From the NCBI RefSeq assembly GCF_000720725.1, contig NZ_JOCQ01000006.1:62001-126000 (forward strand): a stretch of 64,000 nt of DNA. Reading direction: 5' to 3'. The notes beneath the pieces are model-generated. The model made no database searches, was not told the DNA's origin, and was given only the letters and a program-made list of their open reading frames with translations. Positions 42,127 to 50,551 of this stretch are shown here, in pieces. Positions within the stretch are counted from its first letter, which is position 1. Each line of letters starts with the position of its first letter. Source of the DNA: Streptomyces rimosus subsp. rimosus. GTDB lineage: Bacteria; Actinomycetota; Actinomycetes; Streptomycetales; Streptomycetaceae. The translations under genes were made by a program, and so were the position numbers.

Positions 42127-43452
42127 ATGACCCTGTCCAGACGGAATCTGCTGGCCGCGACGGCGGTCACGAGCATGGTGGGTGCGACGGCGATGACGGG
42201 TGAGGCGGCTGCGGCGTACGGGAGCACAGGCACCACCGGGACCGGTGAGGCGGGGCCAGGGGAGACAGGGGCTGCCCGCCCCCGGGTCCGTACCGGCTTC
42301 GACCGCCTGGCAGCCGACGGCTACGCCCTCCTGTCCGGCCGCCGCACCGGCATCGTCACCAACCCCACCGGTGTCACCCCCGACGTACGCCACATCGTGG
42401 ACGTGATGCACACCGACGACCGGGTGAACCTGACCGCCGTCTTCGGCCCCGAGCACGGCTTCCGGGGCACGGCGCAGGCGGGCGGCTCGGAGGGCAGCTA
42501 CGAGGACCCGGCCACCGGCCTGCCCGTCCACGACACGTACGGCAAGAGCGGCCGGGCGCTGGCGGACATCTTCACCCGGTCCGGCGTGGACACGGTCGTC
42601 TTCGACATCCAGGACGTCGGGGCGCGCTTCTACACCTATATCTGGACGCTGTACGACTGCATGGTCGCGTCCGTCCTCGCGGGCAAGCGCTTCGTCGTCC
42701 TCGACCGCCCCAACCCGGTGACCGGCCGCGCCGCCGCCGGCCCCGTACTGGAGCGCGCGCAGGCGTCCGGCGTGGGCCGGGAACCGATCGCCCTCGCGCA
42801 CGGCATGACCGTGGCGGAACTCGCCCAACTCTTCAACGCCGAGTTCGTACCCCGCGCGGCGGGCCGGGCGGCCGACCTGGAGACCGTCCTGATGAAGGGC
42901 TGGCGGCGGTCGGACTTCTTCGACGCGACCGGCCTCCCCTGGGTCCCGCCCAGCCCCAACATGCCCACCCCGGACACCGCCCTGGTCTACGCGGGCACCT
43001 GCCTCTTCGAAGGCACCAACCTCTCCGAGGGCCGCGGCACCACCCGCCCCTTCGAGCTCCTGGGCGCGGACGGCATCGACCGCCGCTGGGCCGCCGCGGT
43101 CAACACCCTCGCCGCAGACATCGGTCTCCCCGGCGTCCACTTCCGTGAGGCCTACTTCGCCCCCGCCTTCTCCAAGTTCCAGGGCAAGACCGTCGGCGGC
43201 GTCCAGCTCCACGTCCACGACCGCAGGGCCTTCGACCCGGTCCGTACGGGCATCGCCCTGCTGGTCACCGCGGCCCGCACCTGGCCCGCCTTCGCCTGGC
43301 GCCCGGACCACTGGATCGACAAGCTGACCGGCACCCCACGCGTCCGCACGATGATCGACGCCGGCGCCGGGGTGGACGAGGTGACCGCGGCCTGGCAGGA
43401 GGACTTGGCCGGCTTCCGTCGGATGCGGCGGGAGTACTTGCGCTACCGGTGA
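42127..43452 (+). CDS. NamZ-like exo-beta-N-acetylmuramidase (DUF1343), Tat-exported
   Basis: 441 residues. SRRNLLAATAVTSMVGATAM is a twin-arginine signal. The mature part shows GRRTGIVTNPTGV, AVFGPEHGFRG, FDIQDVGARFYTYIWTL, DRPNPVTG and GTNLSEGRGTTRPFE, the conserved signature of DUF1343. Characterised members (NamZ) release MurNAc from the non-reducing end of peptidoglycan fragments. It probably takes part in cell-wall recycling outside the membrane. GGAGG precedes the ATG. Confidence 0.9.
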   Translation: MTLSRRNLLAATAVTSMVGATAMTGEAAAAYGSTGTTGTGEAGPGETGAARPRVRTGFDRLAADGYALLSGRRTGIVTNPTGVTPDVRHIVDVMHTDDRVNLTAVFGPEHGFRGTAQAGGSEGSYEDPATGLPVHDTYGKSGRALADIFTRSGVDTVVFDIQDVGARFYTYIWTLYDCMVASVLAGKRFVVLDRPNPVTGRAAAGPVLERAQASGVGREPIALAHGMTVAELAQLFNAEFVPRAAGRAADLETVLMKGWRRSDFFDATGLPWVPPSPNMPTPDTALVYAGTCLFEGTNLSEGRGTTRPFELLGADGIDRRWAAAVNTLAADIGLPGVHFREAYFAPAFSKFQGKTVGGVQLHVHDRRAFDPVRTGIALLVTAARTWPAFAWRPDHWIDKLTGTPRVRTMIDAGAGVDEVTAAWQEDLAGFRRMRREYLRYR

Positions 43453-43519
43453 GTTCGCCACGTCCTCCACGCGTGTCGCCGTCGCCATGCTCATCTTCTC
43501 AGGGCCATGAGTTGAGCGA

Positions 43520-44152
43520 GTGACCGGGACGCTCTTGCAAATGGTCGACAATGAGCGCGTGTACGTCCCCGAGCTGCTCGAATCAGCCTCCCTGCTGGCC
43601 CCGGAAGAGACCGCCACCGAGAACGACATCACGGTGCAAGACATCTGGGACTACCTCGCCCACGACGAGTGGGAGACCGCCCTGAGCCTGCTGGAGGAGC
43701 TCGGAGACGGTCGCTCGCTCCCTCTGGCGTTCTGGCAGAAGCTCGCCGAAGCGGCTGAGCAGCTCGGGCTTGAGCGGAGCGCGGCCTGGTGCCATTGGCG
43801 ATGCGCCGAGATCCGCAACGGCGCGATCCGAGCCGATCTGACGCTCCGTCCTGCCCGCGAGGCACGACGCACGACACCCATCGTCGGCGCCGGTGTTCTG
43901 CGCCCCATGTGGGACATCGGACAGCTCTCACCCACCGGTGAACGTGCGGTCAGCATCGCCGCGCTCTGGATCGAGAACATGCCCACGCTGGAGCCCGGCG
44001 GGCATGCCACGGTTCGTCTTGTACCCCTCACCCCCGCCCACTGGACGCACGTCCGGCCCGGCCGGCAGATCACCATGCACGAGGACCGAACGGTGGCCGG
44101 GACCGCAGTCATTCTGGAGGTTCACCGCCCTGCCACCGTGCCCGGAGGGTGA
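43520..44152 (+). CDS. Hypothetical protein with EF-Tu-domain-like C-terminus
   Basis: 210 residues at most; GTG 43520 and ATG 43541 are both possible. The N-terminal part is helical (DIWDYLAHDEWETALSLLEELG, LAFWQKLAEAAEQLG). The last 80 residues (AVSIAALWIENMPTLEPGG, RPGRQITMHEDRTVAGTAVI) resemble the beta-barrel of elongation-factor-Tu domain III, where a TVG/RTVA-type strand closes the domain. There is no GTPase domain. The role is unknown. Its 3' end overlaps the convergent Nudix gene. Confidence 0.65.
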   Translation: MTGTLLQMVDNERVYVPELLESASLLAPEETATENDITVQDIWDYLAHDEWETALSLLEELGDGRSLPLAFWQKLAEAAEQLGLERSAAWCHWRCAEIRNGAIRADLTLRPAREARRTTPIVGAGVLRPMWDIGQLSPTGERAVSIAALWIENMPTLEPGGHATVRLVPLTPAHWTHVRPGRQITMHEDRTVAGTAVILEVHRPATVPGG

Positions 44153-44591
44153 CGTGGCCTGGCTCCCCGGCCTCCTCGCTGGTGGACGTATCCCCCTCCT
44201 TGGGGAAGCACTCACAGCAGTACACCGAGGCACACCGAGAGGCTCCCAGACAAGCCTTCTGACCTGCGGAAACGTCGAAGATGAATGCCAACTGATCGCA
44301 CCGAGGCCCATGGGGCGGCACCCGGTCCACAACCAGCAGTCCCAGCAACGTAATGGTCACGCCGAGCTCTTCCTTCACTTCTCGCACGGCCGCGTCCTCG
44401 GGCGCTTCGTTCGCTTCCGCCATGCCTCCGGGAAGATCCCACCCAGGCTTGTACGTCGGCTGCACGAGCAGGTAGGTCCCATGCGTGTTGCGGAGCAGCA
44501 CGTCGGCAGCGACACGCTTACGGGGCTGCTTGGCATTGCCCTCCGCGAGGTAGGCGTGCCACGCGTCGGGGTCATCAGGCGTCGGCCTCAT
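44109..44591 (-). pseudogene. Nudix hydrolase with aberrant C-terminus (probably truncated)
   Basis: The first 100 residues are a good Nudix domain (LLVQPTYKPGWDLPGG, then GMAEANEAPEDAAVREVKEE box). After AFIFDVSAGQ the frame continues into a cysteine-rich, non-Nudix tail and overlaps the opposite gene by 44 bp. A normal family member would continue with another strand and helix, so a frameshift or replacement of the 3' end is likely. ATG 44591 has GGAGG nine bases upstream, so the gene may still be translated. Confidence 0.6.
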
Positions 44592-44938
44592 GGGCGTGTC
44601 CTCCACTCCGTGGCGAAATGATGTCCGCGAGCAGCAGCCTCCTGACCCGTGCGGCTTCATCGCATTGGGCCAGAAAGTCACGGACCGGCGGATACGCACG
44701 ATGGCAAGTGGCGGCGGCGCCTTGCGCAACTCAACGCCAGGAGGCTCCCAGGGCCGGCGGGCCAAGGCGCGCTGCGACCGGTCGTCCGACGCCGCCTGGC
44801 TCCAAGCCATGCTCGGGGCTGCCGAGAAGTGGGCCGACCATCGCGGGGTGAGTTTTTGACGGTACAGGCCGTCTCATCATCCAAGACCCCCCATCCCACC
44901 TATTGACTCCCCCACCCTCCCGCCCGACAGTGCGCCTC
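44592..44938 (+). pseudogene. Possible remnant of a fumarase/aspartase-superfamily lyase (PcaB-like)
   Basis: No intact gene is found in this 347-bp gap. A plus-strand frame near 44795-44857 reads SSDAAWLQAMLGAAEKWADH, which resembles the N-terminal SDAAWLQAMLDAEAAL of 3-carboxymuconate cycloisomerases before it stops. The similarity is short, so this is only a suspicion of a decayed 5' end. Confidence 0.3.
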
Positions 44939-46309
44939 ATGCACAGTGACGCGTCATCAGCAGCCAACCCGGCGGAACTCTTCCCGGCCGCAACGGTTCC
45001 GGACCAGGGCGAGGGCACCGCCGCGCCCGGCTCTCCCGCCGCCCCCGAAAGCCTCCGCCGCGTGGCCGTGGCCTCGTTCATCGGGACGGCCATCGAGTTC
45101 TACGACTTCTACATCTACGGGACGGCCGCCGCCCTCGTCCTCAACCAGGCGTTCTTCCCGACCCTGGACCCGGTCAACGCGACCCTCGCGTCGTTCTCCA
45201 CCTATGCGGTGGCGTTCGCGGCGCGGCCTCTCGGGTCGGTGGTGTTCGGGCATTTCGGGGACCGGGTGGGGCGGAAGTCCGTGTTGGTGGCCTCGTTGTT
45301 GTTGATGGGGTTGTCGACGGCGCTGGTGGGGTTGTTGCCGGGGTACGGGACGCTGGGGGTCTGGGCGCCGCTGTTGTTGATCCTGCTGCGGTTCCTGCAG
45401 GGGATCGGGCTCGGCGGCGAGTGGGGCGGGGCCGCGCTGCTGGCGGTGGAGCATGCGCCGAAGAAGCGGCGCGGGCTGTATGCGGCGTTTCCGCAACTGG
45501 GGCCGTCGGTCGGGTTCTTCGCGGCCACCGGGGTGTTCTGGCTGCTGTCGGCGGTGCTGGACGACGGCGCGTTCCGGTCGTGGGGATGGCGGGTGCCGTT
45601 CCTGCTGTCGTTCCTGCTGGTGGCGGTGGGACTGTTCGTACGGCTGAAGATCAGCGAGACGCCGGTCTTCGCGGAGGTGATGAGCAAGCGGGAAGCCGGC
45701 CGGGTGCCGGTGCTGGATGTGCTGCGGCGGTATCCGCGGGAGCTGCTGCTCGGGGCGGGCGGCATGGTCGTCGCGTACGGGCTCTTCTACACCGCTACGA
45801 CGTACTGCCTGGCGTACGCCACCGGGACGCTCGGCGTCCCGCGCAACACCATGCTCGCCCTCTCGCTGGTCGCCTGCCTGTTCCTGGCGGCGGGCACCTG
45901 GCTCGCCGCCACCCGCTCGGACGGCGCGGGGCGCCGCAAGCTGGTGCTGGCCGGGACGGGGGCCGCGGGCGTCTGGGGGCTCGTCCTCTTTCCGCTGCTG
46001 GACACCGGGCAGCCGGTGCTGATCGCGGTGGCGATCGGCGGTGCGCTCTTCTGCATGGGTGTGGTGTACGGGCCGATGGGCGCGTACCTGCCGGAGCTGT
46101 TCGGCACCACCGTGCGGTACTCGGGCGCCTCGCTGGCTTACAACCTCGGCGGGGTGCTGGGCGGCGCGGTGTCGCCGCTGGTGGCGACCCGGTTGCAGGC
46201 GGCCTTCGGGTCGAGCTCCGTGGGGTGGTACGTGACGGCGATGGCGGTCGTGTCGCTGGGGTGCGTACTGGCGCTGCCGGAGACGCGGGAGAGGGAGTTG
46301 GCGGGGTAG
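44939..46309 (+). CDS. MFS transporter of the metabolite:H+ symporter (MHS) family
   Basis: 456 residues, 12 helices. SFIGTAIEFYDFYIYGTAAALV is the MHS start, FGHFGDRVGRKSVLV the loop 2-3 motif, and GIGLGGEWGGAALLAVEHAP a further family mark. Such carriers (ShiA, ProP type) import organic acids or zwitterions with protons. Codons between about 45270 and 45420 are unusually rich in TTG leucine compared with neighbours. The substrate is unknown. Confidence 0.87.
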   Translation: MHSDASSAANPAELFPAATVPDQGEGTAAPGSPAAPESLRRVAVASFIGTAIEFYDFYIYGTAAALVLNQAFFPTLDPVNATLASFSTYAVAFAARPLGSVVFGHFGDRVGRKSVLVASLLLMGLSTALVGLLPGYGTLGVWAPLLLILLRFLQGIGLGGEWGGAALLAVEHAPKKRRGLYAAFPQLGPSVGFFAATGVFWLLSAVLDDGAFRSWGWRVPFLLSFLLVAVGLFVRLKISETPVFAEVMSKREAGRVPVLDVLRRYPRELLLGAGGMVVAYGLFYTATTYCLAYATGTLGVPRNTMLALSLVACLFLAAGTWLAATRSDGAGRRKLVLAGTGAAGVWGLVLFPLLDTGQPVLIAVAIGGALFCMGVVYGPMGAYLPELFGTTVRYSGASLAYNLGGVLGGAVSPLVATRLQAAFGSSSVGWYVTAMAVVSLGCVLALPETRERELAG

Positions 46310-46532
46310 GGATCGGCGCGCACCGGTAACGGCACCGGGGCCGCCCCGCGCCGTCCCGGATCGGCCCGCCCCCATCCCGGGTCGGCCCGCCCCCGTCCCG
46401 CCCCGGCGTGAATCGGCCACACCTGACGTATGGCCGGATCCACCCCTCCGCAGGACGATGCGCTGCACAACGCGGCGCGGCCCGGAATTCCGGCCCGGCA
46501 GCGTGGCCCGGCGCGCCGCTCAGGGGGTCGTC
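46310..46532. other. Intergenic region with a 21-bp duplication
   Basis: A CCCGGATCGGCCCGCCCCCA-like unit occurs twice in tandem near 46354-46396. No gene is supported. Confidence 0.5.
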
Positions 46533-47840
46533 ATGACGGATACCGCGGGCAGTTCCGGCGCAGCGGACATCGGCGTACTGCCGTACTGGGAGCTGACGTT
46601 CGACGCCGACGGCGACCCGGACGCCGGGCAGCGGGACCGGCTGGTGGCCGGGGCGGCGCAGCAGCGCGTCACCGATCTGCTGGTCTTCGCGCACGGCTGG
46701 AACAACGACCGGTCGATGGCCACGCGCCTGTACGGGCGGTTCTTCGCGCCGTTCCCCGCGATGGCGGGGGCCGGGGTGCGCCTCGGGTACGCCGGGGTGA
46801 TCTGGCCGGCGATGCGGTTCACGGACGAGCCGATCCCGGACTTCCCCCCGGCACCGGCCGCCGCGCCCACCGCGCCGGCCGGTCCGCCGCTGCTGGACGA
46901 CGCGACGCTGCGCGCTCTGGCGCGGTGCTTCCCCGGCCGCGACCTGACGCTGCGGCGCGTCCAGGAGCTGCTGGCCGAGCGGCCCGAGGCCCGGTCCGCC
47001 TTCGACGAGTACGCGCGCCTCGTACGCGACCTGGTGTCCGTACGCGCGGACAGCCCGGCGGAACAGCTGGCCGAGGACATGGGCACCGGCACGCCCGCGA
47101 TGCTCACCGACGACCCGCTCGGGGTGTGCGAGATCTTCACGGCGGCGCTGGAGAAGTGCGGGCAGCAGGAGCTGTTCGGGGACGGTCTGAAGCGGCTGTG
47201 GAACGGGGCCAAGGAGTTCCTGCGGCAGTCGAGTTACTACGGGATGAAGCGGCGTGCGGGCGTGGTGGGCCAGCTGGGGCTGGGCCCGGTGCTCGGCGCG
47301 CTGGTGAAGAGCGCGCCGGGGGTGCGCATCCACCTGATCGGGCACAGCTTCGGCGCCCGGCTGGTGTCGTACGCGCTGCGCGGCATGCCCGCCGGGGCCA
47401 CCGGGGTGAAGTCCGTGACCCTGCTGCAAGGGGCCTTCTCGCACTACGCCTTCGCTGCCCGGCTGCCGCACGACCCGGACCGGGGCGGGGCACTGAAAGG
47501 GGTGCAGCAGCGGGTGGACGGGCCGATGGTGGCCTGCTTCTCGCGGCACGACTCGGCGCTGAGCATGCTCTATCCGCTGGCCTCCAAGCTCTCCGGCGAC
47601 TCGGCGAGCTTCCTTGGCCTGTTCGACCGCTGGGGCGCGATCGGCCATGACGGCATCCAGGCGGTGGACGGCACCCGGATCGTGCGGCTGGGCGCCGCGG
47701 TGCCGGGTGCGGGCTGCGTGAGCATCGACGCGTCCTCGGTGGTGCGTGACGGCCCGCCGCCCGCCGGCGCGCACAGCGACATCTGCCACGGGGAACTGGC
47801 GCGGGTGGTGCTGGGGGCCGGGCGGGTGACCGGTAGGTAG
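46533..47840 (+). CDS. Alpha/beta-hydrolase-fold protein
   Basis: 435 residues. The early strand LLVFAHGWNNDRSMATRLYG supplies the oxyanion region (AHGW), and the nucleophile elbow is IHLIGHSFGARLVSYAL. ATG 46533 follows AGGGGG. An insert of about 130 residues lies between these motifs, longer than in standard lipases. There is no signal peptide. It may be a serine esterase or lipase-like protein; the substrate is unknown. Confidence 0.8.
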   Translation: MTDTAGSSGAADIGVLPYWELTFDADGDPDAGQRDRLVAGAAQQRVTDLLVFAHGWNNDRSMATRLYGRFFAPFPAMAGAGVRLGYAGVIWPAMRFTDEPIPDFPPAPAAAPTAPAGPPLLDDATLRALARCFPGRDLTLRRVQELLAERPEARSAFDEYARLVRDLVSVRADSPAEQLAEDMGTGTPAMLTDDPLGVCEIFTAALEKCGQQELFGDGLKRLWNGAKEFLRQSSYYGMKRRAGVVGQLGLGPVLGALVKSAPGVRIHLIGHSFGARLVSYALRGMPAGATGVKSVTLLQGAFSHYAFAARLPHDPDRGGALKGVQQRVDGPMVACFSRHDSALSMLYPLASKLSGDSASFLGLFDRWGAIGHDGIQAVDGTRIVRLGAAVPGAGCVSIDASSVVRDGPPPAGAHSDICHGELARVVLGAGRVTGR

Positions 47841-48239
47841 CCTCCGTCCGCGCGGCGCGAGCAGGTGCTCGTACGGGGGCGGGGCGTACGAAACCGCTTC
47901 GCACACGACCGACCGGATACCGCCAAGTAGCCCGCCGCATGGATCGATCGCCCGCGGCTTGGGTACCAGGAGTCACCGGCGCCCCTTGCGATGAGGGCGC
48001 CGGTACCGCGCCGCAGTCGGAAGGTGGGCAACCTTAACTTTCTCAAATCCCCACAGATGTACGGTGGATGATGCACACGAGGCGCGCCGGGCGCCGCGGG
48101 GGACACCGGGAGCGAGGGGCGACCGGTGCGGCGCGAGTGCCGCCACCACACACCCGCAAGACAGTTCGATGGATCCGGTGGGCGGTCCGCTACGTCCATT
48201 CTCTGTCCAGTCGGGTCCTCCCCACGGAGGTGGGATGAA
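47841..48239. other. Intergenic region with hairpin
   Basis: A 10-bp perfect stem ACCGGCGCCC/GGGCGCCGGT with a 10-base loop lies at 47975-48004 and may end transcription of the hydrolase gene. A relatively A+T-rich patch at 48030-48060 could hold the promoter of the next gene. No gene is supported. Confidence 0.5.
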
Positions 48240-48857
48240 TTGGCCGGTTTCAGAGCTCTCGCAGAACAGGTGCGCAACCCCCGTCTCGTCGCCACCCAGC
48301 GGCGTACGGCCCTGCGCAAGTGCCTTGAACGCTTCGCCCCGTACGGGCACCGCGCGACCTGGCACCATCTGTGCACCAGGGCGGGCATCGCGACCGAGGA
48401 CCGCGAACCCGACCCGGCGCGGCTGGTGGCCGCGCTGGAGGAACTGGAAGAGGCCCGCGCCGTCTGGCTCGGGTACGAGCAGGAGTTCGCGGCCCGCAGG
48501 CGCCGCGAGAAGCACGACGGCATTCGGCAGCCCAGCGCGCTCGACGACTGGCACCGGCGGACGTGGGGCGGCTGTGACATCGTGCCGTGCGAAGCGCCCC
48601 ACCGGCATCCGGCGGCGCCGCTGGCCGCGGTGCTGCGCAGCATGATCCGCGCGATGGAGGCGGGTACGCCGCGGGCGGACTGCCCGGTCTGCGACACGCC
48701 GCGATTCGTCTGGCGCACGGATCTCGAACGCTTCCCGATGGCGGGACCGGTGTGCCAGGAGTGCGGGATCGTGGCGCCGCTGGCGGTGCTGACCAGGGAG
48801 ACGCTGGCGCAGGCGCGGCAGTCGTCCCGCGAGCGGCGGCTGTTCGTGGCGGCCTGA
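48240..48857 (+). CDS. Zinc-ribbon-containing hypothetical protein
   Basis: 205 residues from a TTG start supported by GGAGGTG nine bases upstream. The N-terminal part is helical and basic (RRTALRKCLERFAPYGHRATW). The C-terminal part has CPVCDTPRFVW and CQECGIV, a CxxC-CxxC zinc ribbon. No catalytic motif is seen. The family is not recognised. Confidence 0.7.
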   Translation: MAGFRALAEQVRNPRLVATQRRTALRKCLERFAPYGHRATWHHLCTRAGIATEDREPDPARLVAALEELEEARAVWLGYEQEFAARRRREKHDGIRQPSALDDWHRRTWGGCDIVPCEAPHRHPAAPLAAVLRSMIRAMEAGTPRADCPVCDTPRFVWRTDLERFPMAGPVCQECGIVAPLAVLTRETLAQARQSSRERRLFVAA

Positions 48858-49005
48858 GGGGCGGCCGGGGCGCGTCGCCGGGGCGGCGTGGGCGCTCGGC
48901 CGGGGCGGCAGGGCGTTCGCGGGGACGGGTGGCAGGACGTCCGCGGGGGCGGGCGCGGTGCGGGCGTACTTCCCGGAGGTGGGTGAACGCTGTACGTTCC
49001 GCCTC

Positions 49006-50382
49006 ATGTGTGCGTCCGGCCGTTCCCGTACCGCCGTCGCGCCGCCGGGCTGGAGCCGCTGGCTCGTGCCGCCCGCGGCGCTGTCGATCCACCTCGCCAT
49101 CGGGCAGGCGTACGCGTGGAGCGTGTTCAAGCCTCCCCTGGAGTCCGCGCTCGGCCTGTCCGGGACGGCCTCCGCGCTCCCCTTCCAGCTGGCCATCGTC
49201 ATGCTGGGGCTGTCCGCCGCGTTCGGCGGCACCCTCGTCGAGCGCAACGGGCCGCGCTGGGCGATGGCCGTCTCGGCGGTCTGCTTCTCCGCGGGCTTCC
49301 TGGTGGCGGCGCTCGGCGCGGCCACCCGCCAGTACTGGCTCGTCGTCCTCGGCTACGGGGTGATCGGCGGCGTCGGCCTGGGCATCGGCTACATCTCCCC
49401 CGTCTCCACACTCATCAAGTGGTTCCCGGACCGCCCCGGCACGGCCACCGGCATCGCCATCATGGGCTTCGGCGGCGGCGCCCTGATCGCCTCGCCGTGG
49501 TCGGCCTGGCTGCTGGGCGTGCTGGGCACCGGCCCGTCCGGGATCGCCCGCACGTTCCTGGTGATGGGGCTGGCGTACGCGGTCTTCATGACGCTCGGGG
49601 TGCTGCTGGTACGGCTGCCGCCCACCGGCCGGGACGCCCCCGGTGCGCACCGGACCGCGACAGCGTCCCGCCCGCTGATCACCACCGCGCAGGTCTCCGC
49701 CCGCAACGCCCTGCGCACCCCGCAGTTCTGGTGCCTCTGGGTGGTGCTGTGCACGAACGTCACGGCAGGCATCGGCATCCTGGAGAAGGCGGCGCCGATG
49801 GTCGCCGACTTCTTCGCGCGCGGTCCGGCGCCGGTGAGCGTCTCGGCCGCAGCGGGCTTCGTCGGCCTGCTCTCGCTGGCCAACATGCTCGGCCGGATCG
49901 TCTGGTCGGCCACCTCCGACCTGGCCGGACGCAAGCACGTCTACCGCCTCTACCTGGGCGCGGGCGCGCTGATGTACCTGCTGATCGCGCTGGCGGGCGA
50001 CGCCTCCAAGCCGCTGTTCATCGTGTGCGCCGCGGTGCTGCTCTCGTTCTACGGGGGCGGTTTCGCCACCGTGCCCGCCTACTTGACGGACCTGTTCGGC
50101 ACGTACCAGGTGGGCGCGATCCACGGCCGGCTGCTCACCGCGTGGTCCACCGCGGGCGTCCTCGGTCCGCTGATCGTCAACGCCGTCGCCGACGCCCGCA
50201 GGTCCGCCGGGCACACCGGCCCCGAGCTGTACACGACCTCCTTCTTCATCATGATCGGTCTGCTCGTCGTCGGGTTCGCCGCCAACGAGCTGGTGCGGCC
50301 CGTCCATCCCCGGTACCACGAACCACCGCCGGCCGGGGCCCGGGCCGCCTCCCCCACCGCTCCGAAGGGAGCCGCCCCGTGA
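49006..50382 (+). CDS. OFA-family MFS transporter (oxalate/formate antiporter-like)
   Basis: 458 residues, 12 helices. Family marks: HLAIGQAYAWSVFKPPLE in helix 1, GYGVIGGVGLGIGYISPVST and KWFPDRPGTATGIAIMGFG in the middle, and FYGGGFATVPAYLTDLFG late. Its stop overlaps the GTG of a 37-residue membrane protein. OFA carriers exchange small organic anions; the substrate is not determined here. ATG 49006 is chosen; the ribosome binding site is poor. Confidence 0.88.
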   Translation: MCASGRSRTAVAPPGWSRWLVPPAALSIHLAIGQAYAWSVFKPPLESALGLSGTASALPFQLAIVMLGLSAAFGGTLVERNGPRWAMAVSAVCFSAGFLVAALGAATRQYWLVVLGYGVIGGVGLGIGYISPVSTLIKWFPDRPGTATGIAIMGFGGGALIASPWSAWLLGVLGTGPSGIARTFLVMGLAYAVFMTLGVLLVRLPPTGRDAPGAHRTATASRPLITTAQVSARNALRTPQFWCLWVVLCTNVTAGIGILEKAAPMVADFFARGPAPVSVSAAAGFVGLLSLANMLGRIVWSATSDLAGRKHVYRLYLGAGALMYLLIALAGDASKPLFIVCAAVLLSFYGGGFATVPAYLTDLFGTYQVGAIHGRLLTAWSTAGVLGPLIVNAVADARRSAGHTGPELYTTSFFIMIGLLVVGFAANELVRPVHPRYHEPPPAGARAASPTAPKGAAP

Positions 50383-50492
50383 CCGCCCGCCGCACCGCCC
50401 TGCTCGCCGTGGCCTGGCTGTGGGTCGGCCTCCCGTTCGGGTACGGCCTTTACGAACTGGCCCTGAAGCTGAGACAACTCTTCACGGGCTGA
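50379..50492 (+). CDS. Small single-span membrane protein, MFS transporter small subunit
   Basis: 37 residues beginning at GTG 50379, which overlaps the transporter stop by four bases (GTGA). The sequence starts VTARRTALLAVAWLWVGLPF and has a single hydrophobic helix followed by GLYELALKLRQLF. Short genes in this position behind OFA carriers are known as 'MFS transporter small subunit'. The coupling suggests a fixed partner in the membrane. Confidence 0.75.
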   Translation: MTARRTALLAVAWLWVGLPFGYGLYELALKLRQLFTG

Positions 50493-50551
50493 CACAGCAC
50501 CGCCGGTCCGCCCGGACCGGTCCCCCACAGCGCACCCGAAGGCGGACCCGC

